Source: Triglochin maritima (lineage: Eukaryota; Streptophyta; Magnoliopsida; Alismatales; Juncaginaceae). Taken from it: a DNA stretch of 64,000 bases. The DNA lies in the NCBI GenBank assembly GCA_963682175.1, contig OY821787.1:22112501-22176500 (forward strand), written 5' to 3'. Of this stretch, positions 23,652-35,329 are shown piece by piece. Below the pieces are notes generated by a model, which was not told the DNA's origin, searched no databases, and saw only the letters and a program-made list of their open reading frames with translations. Both the position numbers and the translations under genes were made by a program. The stretch's first letter is position 1. Each line of letters starts with the position of its first letter.

Positions 23652-23743
23652 TAACTCACTTTCGTAGGAATCACGGTTGCACTTAACAAGTGCAACAAGC
23701 CTTTAAACCCCTAAGTTTCCTTAGAGGACGAGTTTTGTCTCGT
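23652..23743 (-). other. Conserved structured block upstream of the A PPT
   Basis: Positions 23652-23685 are identical over 34 nt to 62867-62900 in element P. After it come three hairpins: 23676-23696 (GTTGCACTT / AAGTGCAAC), 23708-23727 (inner stem CTAAG / CTTAG) and 23728-23743 (ACGAG / CTCGT). In P the second and third stems change in both arms and keep pairing. It lies 70-165 bp from the LTR in the non-coding 3' end. A role in RNA folding, packaging or priming is inferred. Confidence 0.6.
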
Positions 23744-23939
23744 GAGGGTTTTCAGTTGACACACCCACAAAGTCTTAATTCAACATTTCATTAATAACTC
23801 TCAATACCTCCACCTCAACCTTATACATCTCACTTAGAATTTTTGCATGCTCATTACAAAAATCTAACTCATAAAAAATCTGACTTGGTCTTCATTCCTC
23901 CAATATTCACACCACTAACCCTTCTACACATGTTATCAC

Positions 23940-24203
23940 TTAAATTATTTTGCACGCCTCCTCTGGTGGTGAAGTATCATTCGGATCAACAATGACATGG
24001 ATCATTCTTTTAACTTTGGGCCTTGAGTATCCTAAAGTATTTTTTCCCCGTGATTCAACACATTTGCTTTTTTTGACACTTTTACCCTTTTTGCATTCGT
24101 GTAGCGAGTTTGGTCGATAATCCCGAGCTGGCAGACTCAAGTTACTGGGTTTTAAGATACCCCTACGGACCAGTGACTCGAAGGCTAGGGTTTTTGTAAT
24201 CAT
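23940..24203 (-). CDS. Small unrecognised ORF in the 3' region of A (87 aa)
   Basis: This basic 87-aa frame has no motif I recognise. It may be a remnant of a longer coding region deleted with pol, or chance. It lies between protease and PPT on the element strand. A TTTTA repeat tract (about 24236-24270) follows on the plus strand. Confidence 0.25.
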   Translation of the reverse strand: MITKTLAFESLVRRGILKPSNLSLPARDYRPNSLHECKKGKSVKKSKCVESRGKNTLGYSRPKVKRMIHVIVDPNDTSPPEEACKII

Positions 24204-24515
24204 TTTGCAAAATGTGCTTTCCTCACTTTATTCCTTTATTTTTATTTTATTTTATTTTATTTTATTTTTATTTTCCTCAAGGCTTAATTGCTATTTGAAG
24301 TCCACACTTCCTGATGTATTTTCCTTAACCTCTGCTTTTTATCAACCACTTCAAAGATTTGATTCATCCAATTTAAGTGCATACATGTTTTAAAGGGTAA
24401 TGAGTTATTTCTTTGGAACTTAGATTTATGTCATAGTTTCTACAAGCAGAACTATATAATGAGGAACAAAAACTCAATGCAATTTGTACACGGATTTTGG
24501 CAGTTCAATCTTAAG

Positions 24516-25922
24516 CTATGTCATGGAGCATTGAATAATTTTTTTGTTTTTTTTGTTTTTTTTTGAAAAAAATATATAGATAGATAGATAAACACCCCCC
24601 ACACCTAAATCGTGCATTGTCCTCAATGTATGCAAAGATAAAGCAAATGCACTTATTACCTGAGTCAACTTGCGGTAGAGGGATTGAATTTGCTCAGAGT
24701 CAACCATAGTCGGAACTGGATTGAATGTCACCATGTTGGTGCATGTATCCAGTTGAATTGTTCCCCATGTTGCCCTGAGAGTCCTGAGGTAAAGATTCCA
24801 CACCCTCACATGTGTTGGTTCTCTTATTTGCTCGAGTGATGGTGGTTGGGTAGATGAATTACTCCCCTTTTTCTCACTTTCTTTTTGATTTTGTGATGAT
24901 TTATTTGATTCAGAAATCTTATAGATACACGATCTCATCACAACATCACTTTGATTACATACTATTTCTGGTTCACTATCAACATGAAAGATATTAAATT
25001 CAGCTTTTAAGTTTCCAAAAGATAGTTGCATGAGCCCATTTCGACAATTTATCAAAGCTTAAAAAGTGGCTAAAAAGGGTCTGCCTAGTATTACAGGGAT
25101 TTGTCTCTGAGGATTGACAACAGGTTCAGTGTCTAGAACGACAAAATCCACTGGGTAAATGAAGTCACCAACCTTAATCAAAACATCCTCTACTATACCT
25201 CTTGGTTTCTTAACAGAGCAATCAGCAAATTGAAGGGTTGTCTTAGAGGGTTTTAGTGGACCAAGGTTTAGTTGCTCATAGACAGAGAACGGGAGTAAGT
25301 TAACACTAGCACCAAGGTCTAGAAGGGCTTTGTTGATAAAAGTATCTCCTATCGCACATGAAATTGTGGGATACCCAGGGTCCTTATACTTTATAGGAGA
25401 TGAGTTGGACAGAATAGAGCTTATGTTTGCAGTCAAGAATGCCTTCTTTGGTACGTTCGTTTTTCTCTTCTTAGTGCACAGATCCTTTAAGAATTTAGCA
25501 TAAACAGATATTTGCTGAATCATATCTAGGAGTGGAATATTCACCTTAACTTGCTTAAATACTTCCAAGAGTTTCTCCATTTGTGCACTTGAGCTCTTAT
25601 TGAGTCTATTGGGGAATGAGGCTTTAGGAACATAGACTCGCTCAGGTTGAGCTATAGGGTCAGGTTGACTAGGTGGGTTGGGCTTCTCAAATTGGACTTC
25701 AGGTTCAATGGTCAGGTCACATGTTGGTGCTTGACGGCTAGATTGATTAGGAGCCCTAGGATTTACCACATTGTTATCAACTTGTTTTCCAGACCGTAAT
25801 GATACAACTGCATTTATTTGTTGGAACGGTGCCTCCTCATGAACCATTTGAACCGGTCTAGGGTTGTTACTTCCTAGAGGTGGTTGATAGGGTTGATATT
25901 GATTATTAGGTCTTGGATTCAC
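24516..25922 (-). pseudogene. A gag-pol continuation with aspartic protease, one stop
   Basis: After a proline- and asparagine-rich stretch come VVSLRSGKQV, FLKDLCTKKR and the protease box KALLDLGASVNLLPFSVYEQ with ILGRPFLAT, the Athila form, which carries DLGAS where other families have DTG or DSG. A single in-frame TAA at about 25056 interrupts before INCRNGLMQLSFGN, which stays in frame to 24516. No RT follows. The frame is shared with gag upstream. Confidence 0.8.
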
Positions 25923-25949
25923 CTCAGGTTGACTTGGAAACTGACCCTT

Positions 25950-27221
25950 TTATCTTTCACCTACAATTTGTACTAGTTGGCTGACTTGTGTTTCTAGCTT
26001 TTGGAAGGATTGGGTGGTTGTTTGCATAAAAGTCTTAACCAAATTTTCTAAGCTTGTCAATCTAACATCATAATCTCCATTGTTACTAAACCTAGATGAT
26101 GTATTATTTTGGTTATACGGGTTTGGTTGTTGTCTAGGAGGTTGACCTTGTTGGTTCCATGAAAAATTGGGATGATTACGCCAACTCGGGTTATAGGTTG
26201 ATGCGTATGGGTCATTTCTAGAATGGTTAAATGCGGCATTAACTTGTTCCAAGTCCGCAGAAATATGTGCACAATCCTCCATTATATGACCAGTTTGACC
26301 ACATCTAGAGCAAGGGATAGAAGAGGCTTGATTCACTAGGGGTCGGGTTTTTAGCTCTAGAGTTTCCATTCTACGCATAAGGGTAGCTAGTTTTGCTTCA
26401 GCAGCTACAGTAGCATCTACAGCTAAGACACTTGATTTGGGTTGACTTGCTATTCTAGATCCAATACTCGGGTTAATCGGTGCTCTAGCATTGTCCCATT
26501 GCATACTATTTTCGGCTAAATCCTCAAGAAAAGTCCAAGCATCATTCTCATTTTTGTACATAAAGTTTCCTTGGCTTACAGATTCTAACATAACTCTAGA
26601 TGTAGGTGTCAATCCCTCACAAATAATTTGGCACAATTGCCATCTTGGAATGTCATGATGAGGGCATTGGGTCAATAGGTTCTTAAATCTTTCCAAATAG
26701 GAATAGAACGGCTCGCTCTCAGATTGAACGAATGCAACAATTTCATTCCTAATCCTAATAGTCTTATGGTTGGGGAAATATTTCTTTAAGAACACTTGAA
26801 CAAACTCGGCCCAACTCCTAATAGATCTTTCGGCTAGACTATATAGTCATTTCTTAGCGTCGTCCTTCAGTGCTAGAGGCACGAATTTAAGACGCACTGC
26901 CTCCTCAGAGATATGCTGGTATTGCATAAGGGAGCAGATTTCCTCAAATTCTCTAAGGAAGAGATATGGGTCTTCCTTAGAGGTGAACTCGGGCAACATA
27001 CTCATGTATTGTGCCTTTAGTTCGAAGTCGCGACCCGATATGATGGGCATAACGATGCACGATGGCTGAGCAGCCATCGTTGGGTAGCACCGATACCTCA
27101 GAGTCCTCGGCGGGTCCACTACATTCTCACCCATTGGATCCGGGTGAGGTGGTGCAACAGGTGGATTGGGGCTAAGCTCTAGACTGGAATCTAGATGAAC
27201 TCGTGAGACTCGATTGCTCAA
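25950..27221 (-). pseudogene. A gag, Athila type, with single-codon stops
   Basis: The N-terminus (27221-26847) contains FELKAQYMSMLPEF and DPYLFLREFEEICSLM. After one TGA at about 26845 the same frame continues with FLKKYFPNHKTIRIRNEI, ESEPFYSYLERFKNLL and the zinc knuckle CSRCGQTGHIMEDC (about 26270-26310). A TAA at about 25948 separates it from the protease part. Frame is kept over 2.7 kb with only three stops, so decay is recent and mainly by point change. Confidence 0.85.
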
Positions 27222-28547
27222 GTCCCGAACCCAAATCTAAGTGCACCGGTTTGAATCACTTTTTGAATTCAAATTTGAAATTTCAATTCCAAATTCAATT
27301 TCAAGAATCAATTACTTTTTTTTTAATTTTTTTTCAAAAATGGAAACAAACAATAGAAGGGGGGGGGGGAGATGAGAAAGGAATCCTAATCTAGAGAATT
27401 GAGATGAGAAGAGAAAGAAGACTCAGATGAGAAATGAAACTTAACTCTAAAAGATAGATGAGAGGGTTGGTCAGAAGTTTCCTAAACAAGCACGGTTCAA
27501 ACAATCCTAGACCTAATGTAGCTTAAATCTAGATGACTCCTAACTGGTTGAGTCGAATTGGTTCGCTTAATTCACCTCCCTATCTAATCAAACCAAATTG
27601 GCCAGGCAGTGTATAGCTAGTGGGGGCGCTTCCGACATAGTCGGTGCCAATTAGACAACCACTTCGCTTGGAAGACTTACGTCAACACAAAAGCACTTTC
27701 TAGACACCAAATTAAATTCGATCAACTTCAAGTCATAGCAAGTCAAACCAATCTTCTCCTTAATTGAGTTCGAATCCTTAGGGGCCAATGTCTAATTGAT
27801 TTTAATTTAAGGCTTGGGTGACACTTTAGGATTGTGATTTGTGGGCCACAGAAGGGTGATGAAATCCCCACCGTATCTTTTCCTACGGAGTTGCCCTTAA
27901 GATAGTTTAACTTAAATCTAGCAAAGATAGTCAAACATTGGTCTTTAGTGGGGGACAATTGCAAGCTTGTATGCAAACTAAATTATATGCTTAAATGCAA
28001 TCGATAAAAACCGCCCACGTACATTGCCTCCAACAGTCTTCAACAAAAATTAATTTGCAAGAATTTAGCAAGAATAATGCAAACAAAACACTATATGATG
28101 CATGCACTAAGTCCTTCTATTTTTGCCAATTTTTAGGTCAGAGTTGAATTATTGCCAATTATGGAATTTGAGCCTAACACGTGCAGTTCTACAAAAAGGA
28201 AACTTTCCAAAAATCGAAAATTGCGCAAAAGCAAACAAAAGTTACCTACGCAACGCTAAGACGGGTTTGCCGCCAGCTCTCGAAAATTTCCAGTTGCTCT
28301 ACGCGTCCACCCAGAGATGGAGACGACCCCAGAAAATTTTGAAGCCCAGATGCTCCAGACGTGCGGCAGATCCGCCGCAGGTTGTTCTTTGGGTGCGACG
28401 ATTTCACCGCTCTTCTTGCTCCAACTGTGCCTGGATTTCACCGCGCACTCCGTTGTCTCCTGAAACACAAACCCAAATAGTTAGATCACGCACACGATAA
28501 ACAAAATAGAATCGAAATCACCAAAAATAAACAAAATCTTCGTCGCC
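27222..28547 (-). other. Long non-coding leader of A
   Basis: About 1.3 kb lies between the primer site and gag, a usual feature of Athila elements. It has a 10-G run at about 27360. A plus-strand frame at 28123-28500 has no recognisable content. Confidence 0.6.
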
Positions 28548-28565
28548 TCCCCGGCAACGGCGCCA
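28548..28565 (-). other. A primer-binding site, tRNA-Asp
   Basis: The minus strand TGGCGCCGTTGCCGGGGA is an 18-nt complement to the 3' end of plant tRNA-Asp(GUC), six bases from the LTR. This is typical of Athila. Confidence 0.9.
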
Positions 28566-28571
28566 AAAACT

Positions 28572-29768
28572 TGATGAGAATTTTATTTATGCCGCAAGTG
28601 CACGGTGTCGATGAAGACGCGGCAAGTAGAGGTAGAACACAAGGAGGGAGAGAATTTTGTTATTTTTGTGATTTTCGATTAAGGAAGAAAGAGAGAGAAA
28701 TATTAGTTTGAGATTTTTGGTTTTTAATTTTCTAAAGCAAGAACAACAAAAAAAACTAAAAAGAAAACAAATATGGATGAGAGTCCAGCGGGTGGGGGTT
28801 TAGATATCGGGTTTTGTTTAGAGAAATCTGAAACTTATAATAAATCACATTAGTTATAAAGCATTACATGATAAATGACTCAACATAAACTCAAGTAATC
28901 AAAATATACTAACACGAAATTAAAATAATAACATAATTCTTCTTCTCATCACCCTAAATCCATCACCCCCACCCTTGGGAGAGAGTTAGAAACTCATGGA
29001 TGGAGGGAAGGAGAATGGGTCCTAGAGAAACTACGAAAGAAAACTAAAAACACGAAATAAACGAACAGAATTTTATTGCTAAAGGGAAGGGGAGGGGAGC
29101 GGATTATTCAATACATTATTCGGCCTTATTTATAGCCTCAACAGGGGACCCTAGTACAAAATAGGAAAGTAGACGCGTCAACACGCAACTGGACAAAAGC
29201 GTGACCCGTGGATCCAAAGGAGTGCGGCGGAAACGCCGCAATTTACATGTAATGTGTGGCGGAATTGCCACCTTTCTGGCTCAGAATCGATCCGGATTTT
29301 TCCTGTGTGTTTATGGTATGTTTTAGCTATCCTTTGCGCGTCCGGATTGATTTCTTGCCTTTTCGTTGAGCTCCGAATTAATTCCTTCATATATTTGGAA
29401 ATCTAAATTTGATTTTTCTTTTGAACTTCTCCAAAATAATATTTTGGTCCTCATAATTTGCAGTCGGCTCCTCAGCTTTTTGCAATTAAGTCCCTGACTA
29501 CTTTTGTGCTTAAGTCCCTGGCCTTTTTGTAATTAGGTCTTTGAATGCTTTTATGCTTGGATGGACTTCAATTTGAACCCCGATAATCTTGAACTTGGTC
29601 TTTATGATAGAAATGAGTCTCTTGCATGCGTTTATGCTCGGGAAATGGGTAATTTGCATTCAGGTCCTTGTATTCTGTAAATAAGAATAAACACATACCT
29701 TAGTAGCATTTATTGATATAAAATTAATCTAAATGAAAGACATATGATGCAATCTATGCAATGCATCA
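28572..29768 (-). repeat. Element A 5' LTR
   Basis: This 1197-bp partner of 22472-23580 has a minus-strand TATAAATA at 29127-29134. Confidence 0.85.
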
Positions 29769-29773
29769 ATACC

Positions 29774-30330
29774 CTAGTCTTTTGAGAAGTTCTCTTGTGT
29801 ATTTTGTTTGGTTGATGAAGTTTCCCTCTGAAGTTTTCTTGATTTGGTGTCCAAGGAAGAAGTTGAGTTCACCCATTAAACTCATTTCAAATTCACCTTG
29901 CATGGACTTAGAAAACTCTTAACATAAACAATCATTAGTAGCACAAAATATAATGTCATCAACATATATAAATTAATTTTTACTACTAATAAGTCTTTGT
30001 TCTTAGGCTTAGTAAATAAAGTGGTGTCAACTTTCCCCATTGTGAATTCATTTTCAAGCAAGAAGTTCAACCTCTCCTACCAAGCTCTAGGTGCTTGCTT
30101 GAGCCCATAAAGAGTATTCTTATGCTTGAATACATGATCTGGGTAGGTTTCATTCACAAAGTTGGGTGGTTGTTTAACATAAACTTCCTCCATGATAGAA
30201 CCATTCAAAGATGCACTTTTAACATCCATTTGGAAATGTTTAAAATATATATATGATGCATAGGCTAATAACATTCTAATTGCTTCTAGTCGAGCTACCG
30301 GAGGTTTCATCAAAGTTGTTGTGTTCCTTT
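29774..30330 (-). pseudogene. S element RT N-terminal part
   Basis: The minus strand reads PPVARLEAIRMLLAYASY, QMDVKSASLNGSIMEEVYV and YGLKQAPRAW, the fingers and palm of copia RT. Then, after a stop near 30073, come NFLLENEFTMGKVDTTLF and a region where the YVDD box should lie but is frame-broken. The sequence resumes left of element A at 22466. Confidence 0.8.
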
Positions 30331-30699
30331 TGGTTGTAATCTTGAGCGACTAATCGACCTTCGTTTCTAATCACTTGCCCGGATTCATCAAGTTTGTTCC
30401 GAGAATTCCACTTGGTGCCAATTACCGTTTGATCTTTGGGTCTTGGAACAACTTCCTAAACATCATTACAAATGAATTGGTTCAACTCTTCATACATAGC
30501 TATTAACCAAAATCCATCCTCACATGCTTCTTCTATTTTCTTAGGTTCAAGTTGAGATATAAATGCATAAAAGTCATATACAACAAGAGCATTAGACCTA
30601 GTAACAATTCCTTTTGATACATCACCAATTACAAGGTCCTTAGGATGGTCCTTTTCATATCGCCAATCCTTTGGAAGCCATTGCTTTTCTTAAGGTATC

Positions 30700-31789
30700 T
30701 TATTTGGTTATTCTTGAGATGTTACATTTCTTATGATCAATAAGTTCATCATCAAGATTAGAATTATCCTTACATGGTTCCTTTTGAAAGTGAACATGCA
30801 TCGATTCTTCTACAAAACTAGTTCTCTTGTTATAAACTTGATATGCTTTACTTCTACTCGAATATCCCAAAAATATGGCTTCATCAGATTTAGCATCAAA
30901 CTTGTTTAAGTTATCCTCGGTATTGAGATCAAAACATTTAAAACCAAAAGCTTTGAAATAAGAAATTTTTGGTGGTTTACCAAACCGAAGTTCGAAAGGA
31001 GTTCTGTTTATATTTGGTCGAATCAAAATTCGATTAAGAATGTAACAAGCGGTGTTGACCACTTCACACCAAAAGTACTTTGGTAAATCATTTTCATAAA
31101 GCGTTGTTCTTGATATTTCTTGAAGAGTCATATTCTTCCTTTCAACTACCCCATTTTGTTGATGAGTTCTTAGGAAAGAAAATGTATGTTCAATACCATG
31201 AGAATCACAAAATTCTTTAAAACCTTCATTTTCAAATTCACCACCATGATCACTACGGATTTTCAAAATCAAACACCTTTTTTCTCTTTGAATTCATTTT
31301 GCAAAATTTTCAAATTCTTTGAAAGCTTCATTCTTGTTAGCAAGAAACAAAACTCAAGTAAATCGAGTAAAATCTTCAATGGTGAAAAATGCATATCTGT
31401 TGTCACCTAGACTGAAGGTCTAGATGGACCAAAGAGATCCATGTGCAAGATTTCCAAAGGTTTTGAAGTAGAGACCATGTTAATTGATTAGAGAGAACTT
31501 TTAATTGTTTTCCAAATTTGCAAGCATCACAAAGCTCATTCCTTTTTAAATCCAATTTTGGCAATCCTCTTACCAAGACATATTTAGCAAGTTTATGAAG
31601 TTGACTCATGCTAATGTGGCCTAACCTCTTATTGGATAACCAAGATTCATCCTTTGAAGCAACTAAGCATGTTTCCTCACAGAATGAGTCAATGCTATCA
31701 ACATGCAAAACATAAACGTTTCCATATTTATAGCCTTTAAAAGTAGTTTCAAAACTTGATTTAGAGATGATGTATAATACATTGATCAA
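30700..31789 (-). pseudogene. S element integrase
   Basis: The zinc-binding region (31403-31789) has ESWLSNKRLGHISMSQLHK and LCDACKFGKQ. The core (30700-31272) has KIRSDHGGEFENEGFKEFC, HQQNGVVERKNMTLQEISRT and the C-terminal block AFGFKCFDLN..AIFLGYSSRSKAY. The HSD block lies in the broken stretch near 31400. Confidence 0.85.
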
Positions 31790-31949
31790 AACGTATTAAG
31801 AATCCCTTATCGGTTAATTGACTTACATTAAGCAAGTTATGCTTTAAACCATCAACAAGAAGCACATTTTGTATTTGGGTATTATAATCATTACCAACAT
31901 CGTCGATCCCAATAATATGACCTTTAGCATTGTCCCCAATGTGATGGTT

Positions 31950-32066
31950 CCACCCTTATTTGATTTCAACGTTTTGAATATTCAGTGGTCTTCCGTCATG
32001 TGCCTCGAGCACCCGTTATCCATGATCCACTTCCCCTTCTTCTTCACCTACATCCAAAAAGGGAGA
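31950..32066 (-). pseudogene. S protease active-site fragment with DNG for DSG
   Basis: The minus strand encodes KGKWIMDNGCSRHMTEDH. The family form is DSGCSRHMTGD, so the catalytic triplet reads DNG here. Stops follow directly. Confidence 0.75.
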
Positions 32067-32103
32067 GTATGATTTTGGTACCCATATTTGTTTGGGTCAT
32101 TTA

Positions 32104-33605
32104 TGTTGGCTTTTTGGCATTAATCTATGTTTTGATGATGTAATCAACCAAATCTTAATTGTGATCATGTAGAGTACCACACATATTGCATTGCATATAT
32201 TTTGCTTTTTGTTAACTTCTACAAGTGATCAAGACTCAAGGAAGAAAGGGAATCAAGTCAAGACATGTAATCAAGCTCATTTCAAGACATGTAATTTGCA
32301 ATTCTTTGAGTCTTAGGAACATTGTGTAAATTGAGCATACTTGAGCTAAAATCAACTCACATACACACTAGGTTTCTTATAGAAGTCACACACACAATTT
32401 CATACAATTTGGACTTCAATAGATCACCCAAACTTAGACCGGAAAACACCAAACCTTAACCTAAATTGTGTGCCCACATTTGGTCGATCGAAATAGACCA
32501 TTCCGTCGATCGAGTGATCATATATCCTGTTAGTGTCTTACTGCCAAAGTTCGGTCGACCGTCCAGACCTTTTCGGTCGACCGAGTAACAAGAAATTTCC
32601 GACCGTTTGTTTTGTCGTATATACCCAACGGCCGTCTTCACATTATTTCCAAATACCCCAAAAATACTTTTCCCTATCGGTCGACCGAACTTAGATCTCT
32701 TGACAAACCCAGACTGCCTTATAGTTTTCGGTCGACCGTGGACCTTGTTTCGGTCGACCAAATATGATTTTGTTTGTCAATCCCAAAGAGCCTGTTATAA
32801 ATCGGTCGATCGAACCTATCTCGGTGTTCGACCGATAACTTAAGTGTACCTAGATTATAGCCTTTGGCGGTCGAACGTTCTTTAACCGGTCGACCGAACC
32901 GAGTTCAAAATTGCCAAATGGTCGACCGTTCAGCCCGATCCGGTCGACCGAACTTACTCAGTTTTGGGTCCTGCAGATTTCTATTTTGTGTGTCTTACAC
33001 AACTCTTACCCAACTTAACCCCAACGGCTATAATACCTTAGGAGTTTATAAATAGGTGTTCCCTTGACACAATTACACATCTCTCACACTTCCATTTGCC
33101 ACATACACTAGAGAAACTCTCAAGCTCCAATTTCCCCAATCCTACACTCTAAGCCTAAATTCCACACATTTGATCATAGCCAAATCATACTCAAAGTTTG
33201 CTCAATGTTTAGAGAGTGTTGTCTGACTCACTTCTTGTTCAAGAAGCAAGGATTTCAGTGAAAGCGTGAAGTGTTCCCTCTCGGATAGTGAGAGGAAGAA
33301 GGTCAAGCAAGCGTGGGTGTTCGCGGTGCTTGTGTTGTAAAGGCGTTCTCTCCCGGTCCGGAACGGGAAGTCGTTAGTGAAGTCGTGAGCGTAGCTCGGT
33401 GATCCGAGTGGAGCTTCCAAGAGAGGACTAGGACCCGGGTGGGGTGCCGAACTTCTGTAAAATCCCCCGTCTCCATTGTGGTTTGCATTTTCCATTCCTT
33501 TACTTGCTTGTTTAGTTTTACATTCCGCTGCATATCTTTGATCGTTAAACAAGTAGGTGATTAGGGATAAAAGTGATTAGAATTAGAGACTCATACGATC
33601 CTACA
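32104..33605 (+). mobile_element. Solo LTR of the S family, opposite strand, inside S gag
   Basis: This 1502-bp LTR begins TGTTGGCTTTTTGGC and ends GATCCTACA. It has TATAAATA at 33047-33054 on the plus strand. The flanks are attta and atttt, an almost perfect 5-bp duplication. The host reading on each side is S gag (VWVPRTKQVWVPRAK to the right, DPNKYGYQNHT to the left), so it landed in the gag VWVP repeat. Confidence 0.8.
32553..32950. repeat. CGGTCGACCG array upstream of the solo-LTR TATA box
   Basis: Seven exact GGTCGACCG words lie near 32553, 32575, 32679, 32729, 32888, 32923 and 32942. Decayed forms include TTCGGTCGACCAAA and ATCGGTCGATCGAA. All lie upstream of the TATA box at 33047. 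Confidence 0.85.
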
Positions 33606-34640
33606 ATTTTGGTTTAGCTCTAGGTACCCAAACTTGTTTGGTTCTAGGTACCCAAACATTAGAAGAAAATTTCTTTTTCACAAGACCATTTTAAGCATGC
33701 ACAAAATAACTTTTGAGTTTTTCTTTTCATGCTTGCATCCTACACTATGATTTTCTAGGGATTGAATTTGACTACCATTCAACATGTCTAGCATCCTCTT
33801 TCCTCTTGTAAAATTCTCTAAATCAATTCTCAATTGCTTATTTCATTCTCTAAGATCATGTCATTCTTTAGCATGAGATTTATCATTGAGTGCTTTCAAC
33901 TTATTATTTTCCAAGACAAGCTTATCAACTTCATTTGATAATGATTCATTTAAACATGCACGATCATGATTAACTTTCCTAGATAGTTCGCTTTTATGCC
34001 TTAATAGTTCACATTTTCAAGCAATTCATGAAAGGCATCAAGCAATTCATCATATGAGGTAGAGTCATGAGTTGAGAATACATTTTTTCCATCTTTGGCG
34101 ACTTGACAATTGTTGGCTCGCTTGATGAAGATGCACTACACAACTCTCCATTAACTTCTTCTTCAATTGAGAGGCATAGGTGAGCTTCTTCATTTTCCAA
34201 TTCACTTGATAAACTGTAGGATGAATCAGATGATCCATAACAAGTTGTCTTGTGGCCTTTTTTCTTCCTTATCCCTTTTTTCTCTTCTTTTGAACCTCCT
34301 TTCTTTCTCTTCTCTTTTTCTCTTGCCCTTCCTTGAATTTGATTAAGAGACAATCTTTCTTTTTATACCCAACTTTATCACATTTATAGCAAATGAGACC
34401 TTTGGAGCTTTCTCCATCATCCCTTCTTTTCTATTTGGAATTTCTCCTTCACCCAACGCTTGAACCTTTTCACCATCATTGCAAGCTCTTCATCACTCTC
34501 CTCTTCATCCAACCTTTGGATTCAAAGCTAGCTTTGAGGGAAATTACTTTTTCATTCTTTTTTGAGCGGTCCTCCATCTCTTGAGAATTCACTAATCTAT
34601 TGAGAATTCACGAATCTCTTTGTTCATGGTTGAAGATAAA
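33606..34640 (-). pseudogene. S element gag, C-terminal two thirds
   Basis: Readable pieces are SLKASFESKGW and the knuckle CYKCDKVGYKKKDC at about 34350-34395, where the usual His is Tyr. A basic Lys- and Arg-rich run and the acidic patch EEAHLCLSIEEEVNGEL (34009-34353) follow, then the VWVP repeats near 33650. This layout is that of Sirevirus gag. Frame changes separate the pieces, and the N-terminus is deleted up to the LTR remnant. Confidence 0.7.
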
Positions 34641-34690
34641 CCCCCTTACAATCGGAGCACTGCAAACACCCTCGCCTAGCTCGAATCTCC
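34641..34690 (-). repeat. Inner end of the S 5' LTR (fragment)
   Basis: It aligns with the 3' portion of the S-family LTRs (compare about 14990-15050). It stops at TCTCC, where K is inserted, and the same LTR resumes at 40847. About 230 bp of LTR end, the primer site and the gag N-terminus are missing to its left. Confidence 0.65.
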
Positions 34691-35283
34691 TGAAAGGAAT
34701 GTGTGTTCTAAAAGTATTCTTTTATATGTTTTTTATTATGAATTGAATGTATAAACATTTTGTTCATTGATTATTGTATTCGTCGTTTAGAAGAGTTACA
34801 GAAGATGCTCTTTGTCCTTAACCGTAGAGCTCTAAAAGATAATGGTTTACATAAATCAAATTCTATACTTATCATGTGAAAAATATATGTCTCATATCTT
34901 AGGATTCAAAGACACAATGAAAATATTAATGATAGAAACACAGTTCCGTAATGTTTCATTATTAGGTCAATTCAATATATAAGAGAAATCATTTTCCACT
35001 TTTATATACTCATGTTGTTAAATACTTGTAGAGCTACAATAACTCTTTAAGCAACATGACAATCTTAGCTCGGCAATTGATGTCCCATTTAGTCACCATG
35101 ATTGTGAATTACTTTTGATTTATGTAAACCATTATCTTTTAGAGCTCTACGGTTAAGGACCAAAAGCCTTTTCCTTAACTTTTCTAAAAGAAGAATACAT
35201 TAATTAAGGAACAAAATGTTTATACATTCAATTCATAATAAAATACATATAAAAGAATACTTTTAGAACACACATTCCTTTCA
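34691..35283. repeat. Two K LTR heads in inverted orientation (fold-back)
   Basis: 34691-34862 is the first ~170 bp of the K LTR in plus orientation. 34863-35283 is the first ~420 bp of the LTR in minus orientation, with about 250 bp not found in the copy at 56604. The outer arms are nearly complementary. The junction at about 34862 falls in AATTTGATT, present on both sides. The minus-strand PPT (AAGTGGGAGAT, 35284-35294) adjoins the second head. Confidence 0.8.
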
Positions 35284-35329
35284 ATCTCCCACTTGTTATC
35301 AAAGTCTATTTTCACATACATTTATAATG

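Larger units (their letters stand above)
22472..29768 (-). mobile_element. Athila-like gypsy element A, lacking RT and integrase
   Basis: It is 7297 bp and bounded by the exact 5-bp duplication ATACC (22467-22471 and 29769-29773) inside S pol. The LTRs start TGATGAG and end GCATCA. The primer site matches tRNA-Asp, as in Athila. The interior encodes gag and protease only. RT, RNase H and integrase are absent, so it depended on another element's enzymes or was deleted after insertion. The LTRs are close in sequence but differ by an 88-bp indel near 28705-28795, present only on the right. Confidence 0.85.

Noticed and set aside
28123..28500. 125-aa plus-strand frame in the A leader
   Set aside because: It is opposite to the element, without motifs, and lies in a non-coding leader.
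34685..35289. ATCTCC on both sides of the fold-back at 34691-35283, as a 6-bp TSD of a small foldback element
   Set aside because: The right copy is the complement of the K polypurine tract, and the 5-bp TCTCC at 40847-40851 explains the whole K insertion better.
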